Positions 52,742 to 62,375 of a DNA stretch of 64,000 nt are shown in pieces. A program made the position numbers and the translations under genes. Below the pieces are notes generated by a model, which saw only the letters and a list, made by a program, of their open reading frames with translations, had not been told where the DNA came from and did no database searches. Position 1 is the stretch's first letter, and each line of letters starts with the position of its first letter. The stretch comes from an uncultured Bacteroidales bacterium (lineage in GTDB: Bacteria; Bacteroidota; Bacteroidia; Bacteroidales; Paludibacteraceae), in NCBI GenBank assembly GCA_900319645.1, contig ONPG01000020.1:1-64000 (forward strand), written 5' to 3'.

Positions 52742-55700
52742 ATGAAGAACAAAATTTCTACGCTCTTGTTTGCCGTTCTGGCAAGCGTTTGTATGGTGAA
52801 TGCCGCCAGTTATTCCAACATCAAGATTGGCGATCTGTACTACACCCTTTATTCCAATAGCAATTGGGATGGTCAACAGTATGTCTATACATATGAAGCT
52901 ACAGTGACCAGTAATCCCAACAAGTACTCCGGCAAAGTAGTAGTCCCCGACAGCGTAACTTACCAAGGGCAAAAGTATGCTGTCAAATCCATCGGTAGTA
53001 GTGCGTTCCAAGATTGCAGTAACCTGACCATGGTGGAATTGCCGGTAGGTATTTCTGTTATTAATAACGATGCTTTCCGCAATTGTGGTAGTCTGCTTTC
53101 TGTGAATATTCCTGAGGGAGTGACACGTATCGGTAACAGCGCTTTCCACAGTTGCACCAGTTTAAGTGCAATCGAGTTACCCAATAGCCTTACAAATATT
53201 GATGGGTATGCTTTTCGAGATTGCGATAATTTACTTACTATTGTCATCCCGGATAATGTGACTAATATTGAAGGTTACGCTTTCTATAGTTGCGACAAAT
53301 TATCTTCGGTAACCATCGGCAAAAGCGTCACCAGCATTGGAAGTTATGCTTTTGCTGACTGCTATAAATTAGGCTCAGTTTATATAACGGATTTAAGCGC
53401 TTGGTGTAAGATTGCATTTGGAAGCGAATCGGCGAACCCCTGCTGCAATGGACACCATCTGTATCTAAACGGTGAAGAAATCACGGCATTAGTTATACCC
53501 GAGGACATAACCTCTATCAAGCAGTACGCTTTTTATGGTTGCAGCGAAATATCCTCAGTAATCATTCCTAATTCGGTCACCAGCATTGAGACCAGTGCTT
53601 TTGGCTCATGCTCAAACTTGCAATCCGTGTCGTTGGGTAAGAACATCGCCAATCTCAACAAAGATGCTTTCTCTTCTTGCAACAAACTGAGTTCGGTAGA
53701 ATGGAACATCACCAACTTCATTGATTTTGCTTCGGCTACACTGAGTCCGTTCTACAACTATAGAAACACCATCACATCATTCACGTTTGGTAATAATGTA
53801 GAGCACATACCGGCTTTCCTTTGCTGCGAAATGAGTAATCTCTCGCGCATCGATATTCCCGCATCAGTAACCAGCGTGGGCGAAGGTGCCTTTGCTTTCT
53901 GTAGCCGCCTAACTGCTATCAATGCAGCAGCAGGTAGCCCGCTCTATAGTTCGGTGGATGGGGTGCTGTTCAACAAGGACAAAACATCTCTCATCATCTA
54001 CCCTGCCGGCAAATCTGCGACTACATACACCATCCCCAATACAGTTAAGACCATCGAGGAGAATGCATTCTACGGATGTATAAACCTGTCGTCTGTCACC
54101 GTTCCCGCAAGCGTTACATCTATTAAAGCGGGTAACGCAATTATCCCGATGTGGTATTTCTCCGGCACTACTCCCGCATCAATCGTAGAAAATGTCTTTG
54201 CGAACGATGTTTTCTTGATTGTAGAAAACGCAGATACCTACAAAGCCGCATGGCCTGCCTACGAATCACGCATTTTCCCGCGTATCACAGCCAAACTGAC
54301 GATGGAGCTGCAAGCGCTATCCGACAAATCGGCTTTGCACATGGCTGTAGGCGAACCCAATCTGGAGAATGTGATTGACCTGACTATCTCCGGAACAATC
54401 AATAGTTACGACCTCATGATCATGCGCAACAAGATGATCAACCTGCGTTATCTGGATCTAACCGAAGCCAGCATCGTGGCTAATCCCTACGAATACTACA
54501 CCGGCATCTGCTCGCACGCAGACACATTGCTGGCACACTCGTTCCGCAATCTAACTTCTGTCAAACTGCCGCGCACACTGAAATATGCCGAGCAAGCTAT
54601 GATTGACTGCCCGGATATCAAATATGCCGAATTTAATGGCGGTGTACTTGGTACAAAAGTTCTGCCATACGACGGAGACGGCGACTTGCAGGTAGTCTGC
54701 AACGAAGGTGTTACGAAAATCATGCCCTATGCGTTTATAGCATCGGATAGAACGCATAGGTATTATACCGGTAACTCATACAACACCAAACTTCGTTCCG
54801 TATCACTGCCGAACTCATTAGGCGTTGTTGAATCCAAACGATTCTGGTATTGCCGCAATCTGCAGGAAGTGTTATTAGGCGACGCGATTACTGAGATTCA
54901 AGACTATGCATTCTGTGAGTGCCCTACATTGAACGAAATCCGCCTGCCGCAGCAACTCACCAGCATTGGAGACCTTGCATTCCAAGGAACCAATATTGCT
55001 GAAATCCTGATCCCGCAGAACACGAAACGTATCGGCAACGGCGCATTTTTGGGTTCTTTCACAAGTAATAATGCTTCATACCCTTCTTTTGCAGAGAGAT
55101 TGGCAACCGGTATAGGAAGTGTTACTAATAATGGTAGTGAATTATATCATTTCTATGACAATGTGCTAACAGGAAGAAGATTAAGTGAAACTGATACGTA
55201 CCCATACTATTACTATTATTCCAACTCCGCTTCTCTCCAAAAACTCTCTTTTGCACCAAACTGCAAACTGAACGAAATAGGCACGTGTGCATTTGCATTC
55301 GCACAGATTGACTCCATAGCAATGCCGGACAGTGTAGCCACTATCGGCAAATATGCATTCGTGGGTAACAAGAGCCTGAAATCCGTGAAGTTCGGCGAGA
55401 ACTCCGCATTGCGCACGATTGACCGCGGTGTATTCCAGAACTGCGATGCGATGACAGAGGTTGTTCTGCCGGCTGAACTCACGCAGATCGAGGAACTGGC
55501 ATTCTCTTGCCATACCGACAAAGATGAACTGAAAGCGATTGGTTTCCCCGCCAAACTGAAAGCGATCAACCGCGCTGCATTCTATGGCCGCAAAGGATTG
55601 GAGATTATCTCCTTCCCGACCTCATTGCAGACCATCGGTGATTTTGCTTTCCAGGGTTGCACAGGATTGGACGAAATACGCGTACCAAGTACACTGCTCA

Positions 55701-57289
55701 GCGTAGGCGATTATGCCTTTGACGATTGCAGCCACGTAACCAAGGTTTATACCTATACCGTCGAGCCGGTGAATATCGACCAAAATACCTTCTCCTGCTG
55801 GCACTCAGCAGACCTCTACGTGCCGGTGACATCCTACTACACCTATTTCTACAACACCCAATGGTCGCAGTTCCTATCGCTCAAGCCCTTTGATGAAGAG
55901 TACTCCTATTTCTACATCAACAGCGACTATGAGTTAGGAGGCGACAATGGTACCATTGAGGGAAAACCGGATGCCGACCTTAATCCTAACTCCGGTTTGA
56001 TCGTGAATGGCGAAGATCCGCAGGAGGTAGGAACTGTCACGGTCAACGGCGATGACAACAACGCAGCTTCTATCATTGCCTGCGGCGACAACCTGCTGAT
56101 TGACTCGCTGGTAATCCGCCTCAATACACGTAAAAACCACTGGAGCTATTTCTGTTTCCCGTTCGATGTCAACCTCAGCCAATTGCATTTCGACTATCAA
56201 TATGTAATACGTGAGTACGACGGCGAGACACGTGCCAAACATGGCGCAGGCGGTTGGGTAAACTTCACCGGCGATGTACTACAGAAAGGTAAAGGCTACA
56301 TCTTCCAGGGAGCCAAAACAGCTGAACTGGTTATCAAAATCAAGAATCCGCTCATCAGTTGCGCTGATTTTGAGCAGATTGTAGTCGCTCATAGTTCCGG
56401 CAATAGTGTCAACTCCAACTGGAACTTCATCGGTAACCCCTTCCCGAGTTGGTTCGATATGGCTTCTTTGTTACTCGGAGGTTTCTCATCGCCTGTCTAT
56501 ATCTGGGACGGCACAGATTACAAAGTATATCGTCCGGGCGATGACGAGTATCACTTCCATCCGTACGAAGGCTTCTTCACGCAACCGGAGTCAACCCAGG
56601 GTATCATCGTTTGGTTAAGTGAAGGTCGTGAGACCAAAAAACAGGCGGACGAAAAGAGCAGCAAAGCCAATATGCCTGCCCGCCGTGTTCGCCAGGCAGC
56701 ACAACAACGCAGCCTGATCAACCTAACTCTGGCTTCGGAAGATTACAGCGACAACACCCGTATCGTCTTCAACAATGCTGCTACGATGGACTACGAAGTA
56801 GGCCGTGATGCCGTCAAGATGGACGGCGGCAACGGTGCTATTCACCTTTGGTCGATGGAGTACGAGGATGCGGCAACCCGCTATGCCATCAACGAGCGTC
56901 CGTTTGGCACTATCCAAGTCGGTTTGGGCTACGACGTAGCAGAGGACGGATTCTACACCCTCTCCGCTTCGCGTATGGACACCGCTGTCGTCATCTACGA
57001 TAACGAGCTGAACCAAGAGGTGGATCTCGCTAACGACGACTACTATTTCTACACCTCTGCCGGCACCAACACCTCACGTTTCACGATCTGCCGCATCAAA
57101 CAGGCAACCGAGACCACTACCGCAATCGACAATGTGGTTGACAATGCCGATCAGATTGTGAATGTCTATACCATTCTGGGTGTTAAACTGCAAAGCAATG
57201 TACGCCGCAGCGATCTCAAACTGGAGAAAGGTCTCTATGTTATAGAAAATACCAATGGAGAGCGTAGCCAACTGATGATTGAGCAATAA
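52742..57289 (+). CDS. BspA-like leucine-rich-repeat surface protein with a T9SS tail
   Basis: 1515 residues: signal peptide (VLASVCMVNA), then two blocks of BspA/Treponema-type LRR_5 repeats of about 23 residues (SIGSSAFQDCSNLTMVELP, RIGNSAFHSCTSLSAIELP, IGDFAFQGCTGLDEIRVP). A middle linker lies at about residues 520-620, and a large beta region from about 1040 (KNHWSYFCFPFDVNLSQLHF). The C-terminus has the T9SS type A form: VNVYTILGVKLQS, KLEKGLYVIENTNGER. BspA proteins bind host proteins or other cells. It is probably surface-attached. The stop overlaps the next start by 1 nt. Confidence 0.9.
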   Translation: MKNKISTLLFAVLASVCMVNAASYSNIKIGDLYYTLYSNSNWDGQQYVYTYEATVTSNPNKYSGKVVVPDSVTYQGQKYAVKSIGSSAFQDCSNLTMVELPVGISVINNDAFRNCGSLLSVNIPEGVTRIGNSAFHSCTSLSAIELPNSLTNIDGYAFRDCDNLLTIVIPDNVTNIEGYAFYSCDKLSSVTIGKSVTSIGSYAFADCYKLGSVYITDLSAWCKIAFGSESANPCCNGHHLYLNGEEITALVIPEDITSIKQYAFYGCSEISSVIIPNSVTSIETSAFGSCSNLQSVSLGKNIANLNKDAFSSCNKLSSVEWNITNFIDFASATLSPFYNYRNTITSFTFGNNVEHIPAFLCCEMSNLSRIDIPASVTSVGEGAFAFCSRLTAINAAAGSPLYSSVDGVLFNKDKTSLIIYPAGKSATTYTIPNTVKTIEENAFYGCINLSSVTVPASVTSIKAGNAIIPMWYFSGTTPASIVENVFANDVFLIVENADTYKAAWPAYESRIFPRITAKLTMELQALSDKSALHMAVGEPNLENVIDLTISGTINSYDLMIMRNKMINLRYLDLTEASIVANPYEYYTGICSHADTLLAHSFRNLTSVKLPRTLKYAEQAMIDCPDIKYAEFNGGVLGTKVLPYDGDGDLQVVCNEGVTKIMPYAFIASDRTHRYYTGNSYNTKLRSVSLPNSLGVVESKRFWYCRNLQEVLLGDAITEIQDYAFCECPTLNEIRLPQQLTSIGDLAFQGTNIAEILIPQNTKRIGNGAFLGSFTSNNASYPSFAERLATGIGSVTNNGSELYHFYDNVLTGRRLSETDTYPYYYYYSNSASLQKLSFAPNCKLNEIGTCAFAFAQIDSIAMPDSVATIGKYAFVGNKSLKSVKFGENSALRTIDRGVFQNCDAMTEVVLPAELTQIEELAFSCHTDKDELKAIGFPAKLKAINRAAFYGRKGLEIISFPTSLQTIGDFAFQGCTGLDEIRVPSTLLSVGDYAFDDCSHVTKVYTYTVEPVNIDQNTFSCWHSADLYVPVTSYYTYFYNTQWSQFLSLKPFDEEYSYFYINSDYELGGDNGTIEGKPDADLNPNSGLIVNGEDPQEVGTVTVNGDDNNAASIIACGDNLLIDSLVIRLNTRKNHWSYFCFPFDVNLSQLHFDYQYVIREYDGETRAKHGAGGWVNFTGDVLQKGKGYIFQGAKTAELVIKIKNPLISCADFEQIVVAHSSGNSVNSNWNFIGNPFPSWFDMASLLLGGFSSPVYIWDGTDYKVYRPGDDEYHFHPYEGFFTQPESTQGIIVWLSEGRETKKQADEKSSKANMPARRVRQAAQQRSLINLTLASEDYSDNTRIVFNNAATMDYEVGRDAVKMDGGNGAIHLWSMEYEDAATRYAINERPFGTIQVGLGYDVAEDGFYTLSASRMDTAVVIYDNELNQEVDLANDDYYFYTSAGTNTSRFTICRIKQATETTTAIDNVVDNADQIVNVYTILGVKLQSNVRRSDLKLEKGLYVIENTNGERSQLMIEQ

Positions 57290-60200
57290 TGAGCAACCTT
57301 TCACGACATAGTTGGCTGGTCCTGTTGCTGGTTATTTCCAGCACAGGTACGCTATGGGCGGATGAGGAGTTCAACCCCAGCAATCCGCCGGAGCCGATGG
57401 TGCAGTATGTGGTGTCTATCTCAGCGGATCCGGCGGAAGGAGTATCGTCTATCACCAAAGGCGGTGAGTTCTCTATGGGACGCACTATCACGATCAGTGC
57501 CACCGTCCAAAGCGGCTATCGGTTCCTCTACTGGACACTCAACGGCCGCGAATATGCCACCTCGTCGTCCTGCACCTACACGGTAGGAGACAGCACGGTT
57601 GTTTTCGTAGCCCATGTGGCTAAGAACCCCACGGTTACGGTGAGTATTACTCCTGCCGAAGCAGGGCGCGTGTATGGTAGCGGGACCTATTCTCCTGGCA
57701 ACAGACCGCGTATTTACACCAACGCCAACAGCGGATACACGTTTCTCTATTGGACGCTCAATGGCGAGCAGTACACTACATCCTCTTCGTTCTATTACAC
57801 CATAGGCGAGACTGACTTGGAGTTTGTAGCGGTTTATCAGGCGGATAACCAGCCGGAACCCGAAGATCCGGAAGCGCCATTTGAACCGGAGAGCCCGGCG
57901 GAGCCGATGGTGTTCTATCCCGTGACGATAACTACGAATTTGCCTGCCGGCGTAAAACCTGCCTCCATCAGCCGCGGTGGATCTTATGCACCGGGAAAGG
58001 AGATACAGATTAGCACCACCGCAAGCACCGACTATGCGTTTCTCTATTGGGCACTCAATGGCCGTCAACATACCACCTCTTCGTCCTTCGCTTATACGGT
58101 TGGCGACAGCGCGGTAACCTTTGTGGCGGTTTTTGAGGCAAAACAGCAGATTACCACCTCTGTTACGCCTGCCGGTGCAGGCACGGTGACCAGCGGAGGA
58201 TGGTACACACAAGGCTCGCAGTTAACCATCAACACTACTGCCAATAGCGGCTACACATTCAAGCATTGGACGCTCAACGGAGAGGAATATGCCGCAACAC
58301 CCACGTTCCGCTATTCTGTAGGTAGTGCTTCCGCCGAATTTGTAGCAGTCTATGAGAAGATTGAGGAGCCGGAACCTATACCGGATGAAGACGAACCGTT
58401 TATTCCTTCCAATCCGGGCGAACCACTCGTCGAAAAGACAGCACTGCTGATCACCGTTCTTTCTGCGGACACTACGATGGGTATCGTAAGCGGCCTGCCT
58501 ACTACGCCTATCTTCGAGGGCGATACGATCACACTGACCGCAACGCCTAAACCGGGTTACGCCTTCCGCCGTTGGTCGGACGGCAATACCGCTAATCCGC
58601 GGACAATTACTCCTACGCGGGATGGTATTTACAAAGCCTACTTCGAGGGAATCAGCCATACCATCACTTTCTACGACTGCGATAGCACAGTGCTTGATAG
58701 CCGCCAATGGGCATATGGAGAAACACCTACCTGTATCAGTCCTGCCAAACCCGAAGATGACAACTATAGCTATCGCTTCAAAGGATGGCAACCGCAGGTA
58801 GTTCCCGTCACTGCGGATGCCTGCTATTATGCCCGGTACGACACCACCGTCATCACCAAATACCCGGTGTTCTTCCTCGATTGGGACGGCTCCGTTTTAT
58901 CGCAACAGAATGTGATTGAGGGCGGAGCGGCTACAGCTCCTGCCAACCCGGTGCGCGAAGGGTACACTTTCACCGGTTGGGGGTCGGATTTCTCCAATAT
59001 CACAGCGTTTACCATTGTTCTGGCGCAATATGAGGAAATTGTGATTGAGGTCTATTCCGTGCGTTTCTATGACTGGGACAACACCTTGCTCAAAACCGAT
59101 AGTGTTTTGTATGGGCGCGACGCGCGAGCTCCCTCCAAACCCACACGGGAAGGCTATACCTTCATCGGCTGGGACACTGATTTCCACAATGTGACAATGA
59201 GTCTGATTGTCAATGCGCTCTACCGCATCAACCGCTACTGCGTACGATTCCTGGATTGGAACGGCACAGTGCTCCAAAGCGATAGCATTGACTATCTCGG
59301 TGCCGCTACTGCGCCTGCGAACCCCACCCGAGAGGGATTCACTTTTATCGGTTGGGACAAGACCTTTGATTCCATTCGCACCCACATGGATATCACCGCT
59401 TTGTATGAAGCCAACCGATACCCCGTCTATTTTGTCGATTGGGATGGTACGGTGCTTTCCGTACAAGAAGCCGGACACGGAGGAAAAGCCACGCCTCCGG
59501 CTAATCCTACGCGCGAAGGATATACCTTTATGGGCTGGCAGGGCGATTATTCACATGTATATGGGACAACCGTTGTAGTGGCAGACTATACCGCCGGCAC
59601 ACAGATGCATACAGTTGTCTCCTGTCAGGACGGATGGGATAATTCCGAAATGAGTACCTCGCCTTTGACCCTCTATCTGCCTCTGGCTCCGGCACATGCC
59701 GGATACGCAGTTTCCGGTTATGATGTATTAAGTTCTCCGCTCGCAGATGGTCTGTCCATCCGTGCGAACTACGTCCCAGTGCCTAATCACAAACCGGCAG
59801 CGCAGAATAGCACACAGGCTGTTTCCTACACCGTCTATTTCCTCGATTGGAACAACACGATCCTGGCTACTCAATCTGTGCCGGCGGGTGGCAAGGCTAC
59901 TCCGCCTACTCCCCCCTCGCGACCGGGATACATATTCACCGGTTGGAGTGCTGATCTTAGCTGTATCACGGCTAACACCTTTGCTATCGCACAATATACC
60001 AAGGCGCAAGCTGGTGTATATGCCGTTCGTTTCGTGGATTGGGATGGCACTATCCTCAAAACCGATAGTGTCACACATGGCGGCACTACTACCGCGCCGG
60101 TCAATCCCTCTCGCGAAGGATACACTTTCATCGGGTGGGACAAGGATTTTCATGTCATTAAAGAAGAAATGACCATTACTGCCCAATATCGCATCAATCC

Positions 60201-60702
60201 GCGTGTCTGTTTCGTAGATTGGGATGGAACCATTTTGGCTGAAAGGATCATTGATTACGAAGCAACGGCTACTGCACCGGCCAATCCATCTCGAGAGGGT
60301 TATACCTTCAGCGGTTGGCAAGGCACCTATACGTCCGTCACCAACGACATGAACTTCGTGGTGGCGCAATATACGCCTCAGCCGAATACCGACGGTTATC
60401 CGGTACACTATATGGACGGTCTGGACGAAAGCATGTACGCCGTGGGATATATAAACTTCACACTCCCTACCGAGCCCGCTCATACAGGTTTCCTGTTCAG
60501 TCATTGGCTTGTAGTTGAAGGATTTCTGGAGGATGGTATTACTCTCCGCGCTGTGTTTGAGAAACAATCAAGCACCCCTACCGCTATTGATAATGGCTCT
60601 TCTATCCACGAAGAGGAGGGTAAACTCATCCTCTTAAACGGGCAGATCTTCATCCATAGAGGTGAGCGCATCTACACCCTCACCGGTCAAGCGGTTCTCT
60701 AA
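57289..60702 (+). CDS. InlB-repeat surface protein with a T9SS-like tail
   Basis: 1137 residues: signal peptide (SWLVLLLVISSTGTLWA). The first half has five repeats of about 70-75 residues with GYTFLYWTLNGEQYTTSSSF-type cores. The second half is a string of Listeria-Bacteroides (InlB B) repeats of about 65-70 residues, each with VRFLDWDGTVL... and NPTREGYTFIGW. The end KLILLNGQIFIHRGERIYTL and TGQAVL is the short T9SS-type tail also seen, in broken form, in the 2639-residue protein. It probably forms a long stalk at the cell surface. The overlapping stop/start (TAATG) suggests coupling to the BspA-like gene. Confidence 0.88.
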   Translation: MSNLSRHSWLVLLLVISSTGTLWADEEFNPSNPPEPMVQYVVSISADPAEGVSSITKGGEFSMGRTITISATVQSGYRFLYWTLNGREYATSSSCTYTVGDSTVVFVAHVAKNPTVTVSITPAEAGRVYGSGTYSPGNRPRIYTNANSGYTFLYWTLNGEQYTTSSSFYYTIGETDLEFVAVYQADNQPEPEDPEAPFEPESPAEPMVFYPVTITTNLPAGVKPASISRGGSYAPGKEIQISTTASTDYAFLYWALNGRQHTTSSSFAYTVGDSAVTFVAVFEAKQQITTSVTPAGAGTVTSGGWYTQGSQLTINTTANSGYTFKHWTLNGEEYAATPTFRYSVGSASAEFVAVYEKIEEPEPIPDEDEPFIPSNPGEPLVEKTALLITVLSADTTMGIVSGLPTTPIFEGDTITLTATPKPGYAFRRWSDGNTANPRTITPTRDGIYKAYFEGISHTITFYDCDSTVLDSRQWAYGETPTCISPAKPEDDNYSYRFKGWQPQVVPVTADACYYARYDTTVITKYPVFFLDWDGSVLSQQNVIEGGAATAPANPVREGYTFTGWGSDFSNITAFTIVLAQYEEIVIEVYSVRFYDWDNTLLKTDSVLYGRDARAPSKPTREGYTFIGWDTDFHNVTMSLIVNALYRINRYCVRFLDWNGTVLQSDSIDYLGAATAPANPTREGFTFIGWDKTFDSIRTHMDITALYEANRYPVYFVDWDGTVLSVQEAGHGGKATPPANPTREGYTFMGWQGDYSHVYGTTVVVADYTAGTQMHTVVSCQDGWDNSEMSTSPLTLYLPLAPAHAGYAVSGYDVLSSPLADGLSIRANYVPVPNHKPAAQNSTQAVSYTVYFLDWNNTILATQSVPAGGKATPPTPPSRPGYIFTGWSADLSCITANTFAIAQYTKAQAGVYAVRFVDWDGTILKTDSVTHGGTTTAPVNPSREGYTFIGWDKDFHVIKEEMTITAQYRINPRVCFVDWDGTILAERIIDYEATATAPANPSREGYTFSGWQGTYTSVTNDMNFVVAQYTPQPNTDGYPVHYMDGLDESMYAVGYINFTLPTEPAHTGFLFSHWLVVEGFLEDGITLRAVFEKQSSTPTAIDNGSSIHEEEGKLILLNGQIFIHRGERIYTLTGQAVL

Positions 60703-60743
60703 CAAGTTGCTTCAACAACTCACCACCGAGAGACGAGCGAGAG

Positions 60744-60840
60744 TCCATCAACGGCAATCCGACATATCGGGTTGCCGTTTTTAGTGTAGCGTTTGATAAA
60801 AAAACGTTAGATGGTTGAAAAAAAAGCAAATAAATTTGCA
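60744..60840. repeat. Left 97-bp direct repeat of the ATPase cassette (terminator plus -33)
   Basis: Nearly identical to 62251-62346. It begins TCCATCAACGGCAATCCGAC and ends AAATAAATTTGCA, which contains the -33 TTG of the next promoter. Confidence 0.9.
60751..60783 (+). terminator. Terminator of the BspA/InlB operon
   Basis: ACGGCAA-T-CCGA-CATA-TCGG-G-TTGCCGT followed by T5. Confidence 0.85.
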
Positions 60841-60866
60841 CATGTCTGCAAAAAGTTGTATCTTTG
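60836..60866 (+). promoter_or_regulatory. Promoter of the AAA/DUF4143 gene
   Basis: TTG 60836-60838, 20 nt, TATCTTTG 60859-60866. Confidence 0.85.
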
Positions 60867-60911
60867 CAGCGAATTTTGATGCAAAAAGTTTATATATGAT
60901 GCAATAATTAC

Positions 60912-62237
60912 ATGCAAAAAGTCACAACGCTTATGCTTAAAAGAAAGATTGTCAATAATTTAGAAGAGTGGCACAAAGACCCCTTGAAGAAGGCACTATT
61001 ATTAAAAGGTGCCCGCCAAGTCGGTAAGACGACAACAGTTCGTGAATTTGCCAAAAACAATTACACGTACTTTGTAGAAATCAATTTTGAAAAGTTTCCA
61101 TTGGCTAAGCAAGCATTTGACGGTAATTTGGATGCAGAAACAATCATTTCCAAATTGTCATTGATGGGGTTTGGCCCATTTGTAGAACACCAAACCCTTA
61201 TCTTTTTTGATGAGATACAGACCTGTCCCAATGCCAGGACAGCCATCAAGTTTCTGGTGGAAAACGGGCGTTTTGATTATATTGAGTCCGGTTCGCTTCT
61301 TGGATTGCATTATGCAGATGTCAGTTCCTATCCTGTTGGTTTTGAGTATAGTGTGAATATGTACCCGCTGGATTTTGAAGAGTTCCTATGGGCAAAGGGA
61401 GTGGGAAATAGTGTCATTGAGTCTATCAAAAAAACATTATGTGCCCGTCAACCTATCGATGAATTCATGCATGAGCAGTTGAGTAAATACTACCGTGAAT
61501 ACTTAATCGTAGGAGGAATGCCGGAGGTAGTAAATACGTATTTGCAAAATGTGGATTTCTCTAAAACGCTTCAAGTGCAGCGCAGTATCATTGACAGCTA
61601 CCGTGATGATATAGCCAAATATGCCGGACAGGAAAAGGCACGAGCCACATTGTTCTTCGATGCGATCCCCTCAGAATTGAGCAAACAGAAAAAACGGTTT
61701 ATTATTGCAGATATCGAGCAAAAGGCTACCGCTCGAAAATATGAAAATGCTGCGCAGTGGCTGACAGATGCGGGTATTGCTTATTTCTCTTACAATACGC
61801 ATGACTTACTCTTGCCGTTTGAGCAATATGAGAACCGGAGTCTCTACAAAGTTTTTTTGTTGGATACAGGTTTGTTGTGTTCCATGTGGCGGGAACCGAT
61901 TCAGTGGCAGGTCCTTAATGGAGAGATTGATATCAACGAAGGGGCTTTGACTGAAAATTACGTGGCTGCTGAACTGACAAAGAAAGGTTATCCACTGCAC
62001 TATTACGATCGTAAAAGTCGTCAAGAGTTGGATTTTCTGATTGTTCAAAACAATAAGATTAGCATCATTGAGGTAAAATCAGGCAATGACTACAGGCATC
62101 ACTCTTCTTTGGATAATGCATTGGAGAAAACAAATCTCTCATTGGGAGAAGCAATGGTGGTTTGCAAATTCCCTATGCAGAAATCCGGAGAGATACAATA
62201 TCTCCCGCTATATGCATTAGGTTGGATATATGTCTGA
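60912..62237 (+). CDS. AAA_14/DUF4143 ATP-binding protein
   Basis: A 441-residue protein. Walker A GARQVGKTT near residue 35, Walker B TLIFFDEIQTC near 95, ESGSLLGL as sensor region. The C-terminal DUF4143 domain ends in a nuclease-like fold (SRQELDFLIVQNNKISIIEVKSG: D...E.K). These ATPases are very common in Bacteroidota, often in several exchangeable copies. Function is unknown, and a link to DNA or defence is often suspected. An internal start at 60933 (MLKRKIVNNLEEW) is the start of many homologs. It lies between two 97-bp direct repeats. Confidence 0.92.
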   Translation: MQKVTTLMLKRKIVNNLEEWHKDPLKKALLLKGARQVGKTTTVREFAKNNYTYFVEINFEKFPLAKQAFDGNLDAETIISKLSLMGFGPFVEHQTLIFFDEIQTCPNARTAIKFLVENGRFDYIESGSLLGLHYADVSSYPVGFEYSVNMYPLDFEEFLWAKGVGNSVIESIKKTLCARQPIDEFMHEQLSKYYREYLIVGGMPEVVNTYLQNVDFSKTLQVQRSIIDSYRDDIAKYAGQEKARATLFFDAIPSELSKQKKRFIIADIEQKATARKYENAAQWLTDAGIAYFSYNTHDLLLPFEQYENRSLYKVFLLDTGLLCSMWREPIQWQVLNGEIDINEGALTENYVAAELTKKGYPLHYYDRKSRQELDFLIVQNNKISIIEVKSGNDYRHHSSLDNALEKTNLSLGEAMVVCKFPMQKSGEIQYLPLYALGWIYV

Positions 62238-62250
62238 GCATTCTGTTTAT

Positions 62251-62346
62251 TCCATCAACGGCAATCCGACATATCGGGTTGCCGTTTTTAGTGTCGCGAT
62301 TGATAAAAAACGTTGGATGGTTGAAAAAAAAGCAAATAAATTTGCA
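62251..62346. repeat. Right direct repeat of the ATPase cassette (terminator plus -33)
   Basis: 96 bp, differing from 60744-60840 at only a few positions (for example GTGTAGCG versus GTGTCGCG and one A fewer in a run). Confidence 0.9.
62258..62290 (+). terminator. Terminator of the AAA/DUF4143 gene
   Basis: The same hairpin and T5 as 60751-60783. Confidence 0.85.
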
Positions 62347-62372
62347 TGAATGAAAAATTTATAGTATCTTTG
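62342..62372 (+). promoter_or_regulatory. Promoter of the candidate RNA / FISUMP gene
   Basis: TTG 62342-62344, 20 nt, TATCTTTG 62365-62372. The first gene downstream starts only at 62739, leaving about 360 nt of untranslated RNA. Confidence 0.8.
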
Positions 62373-62375
62373 CAC

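Noticed and set aside
57289..60702. DNA-level repeats in the InlB-repeat gene as a possible diversity-generating target
   Set aside because: The repeats are protein repeats with ordinary divergence. There is no template repeat, adenine bias or reverse transcriptase.
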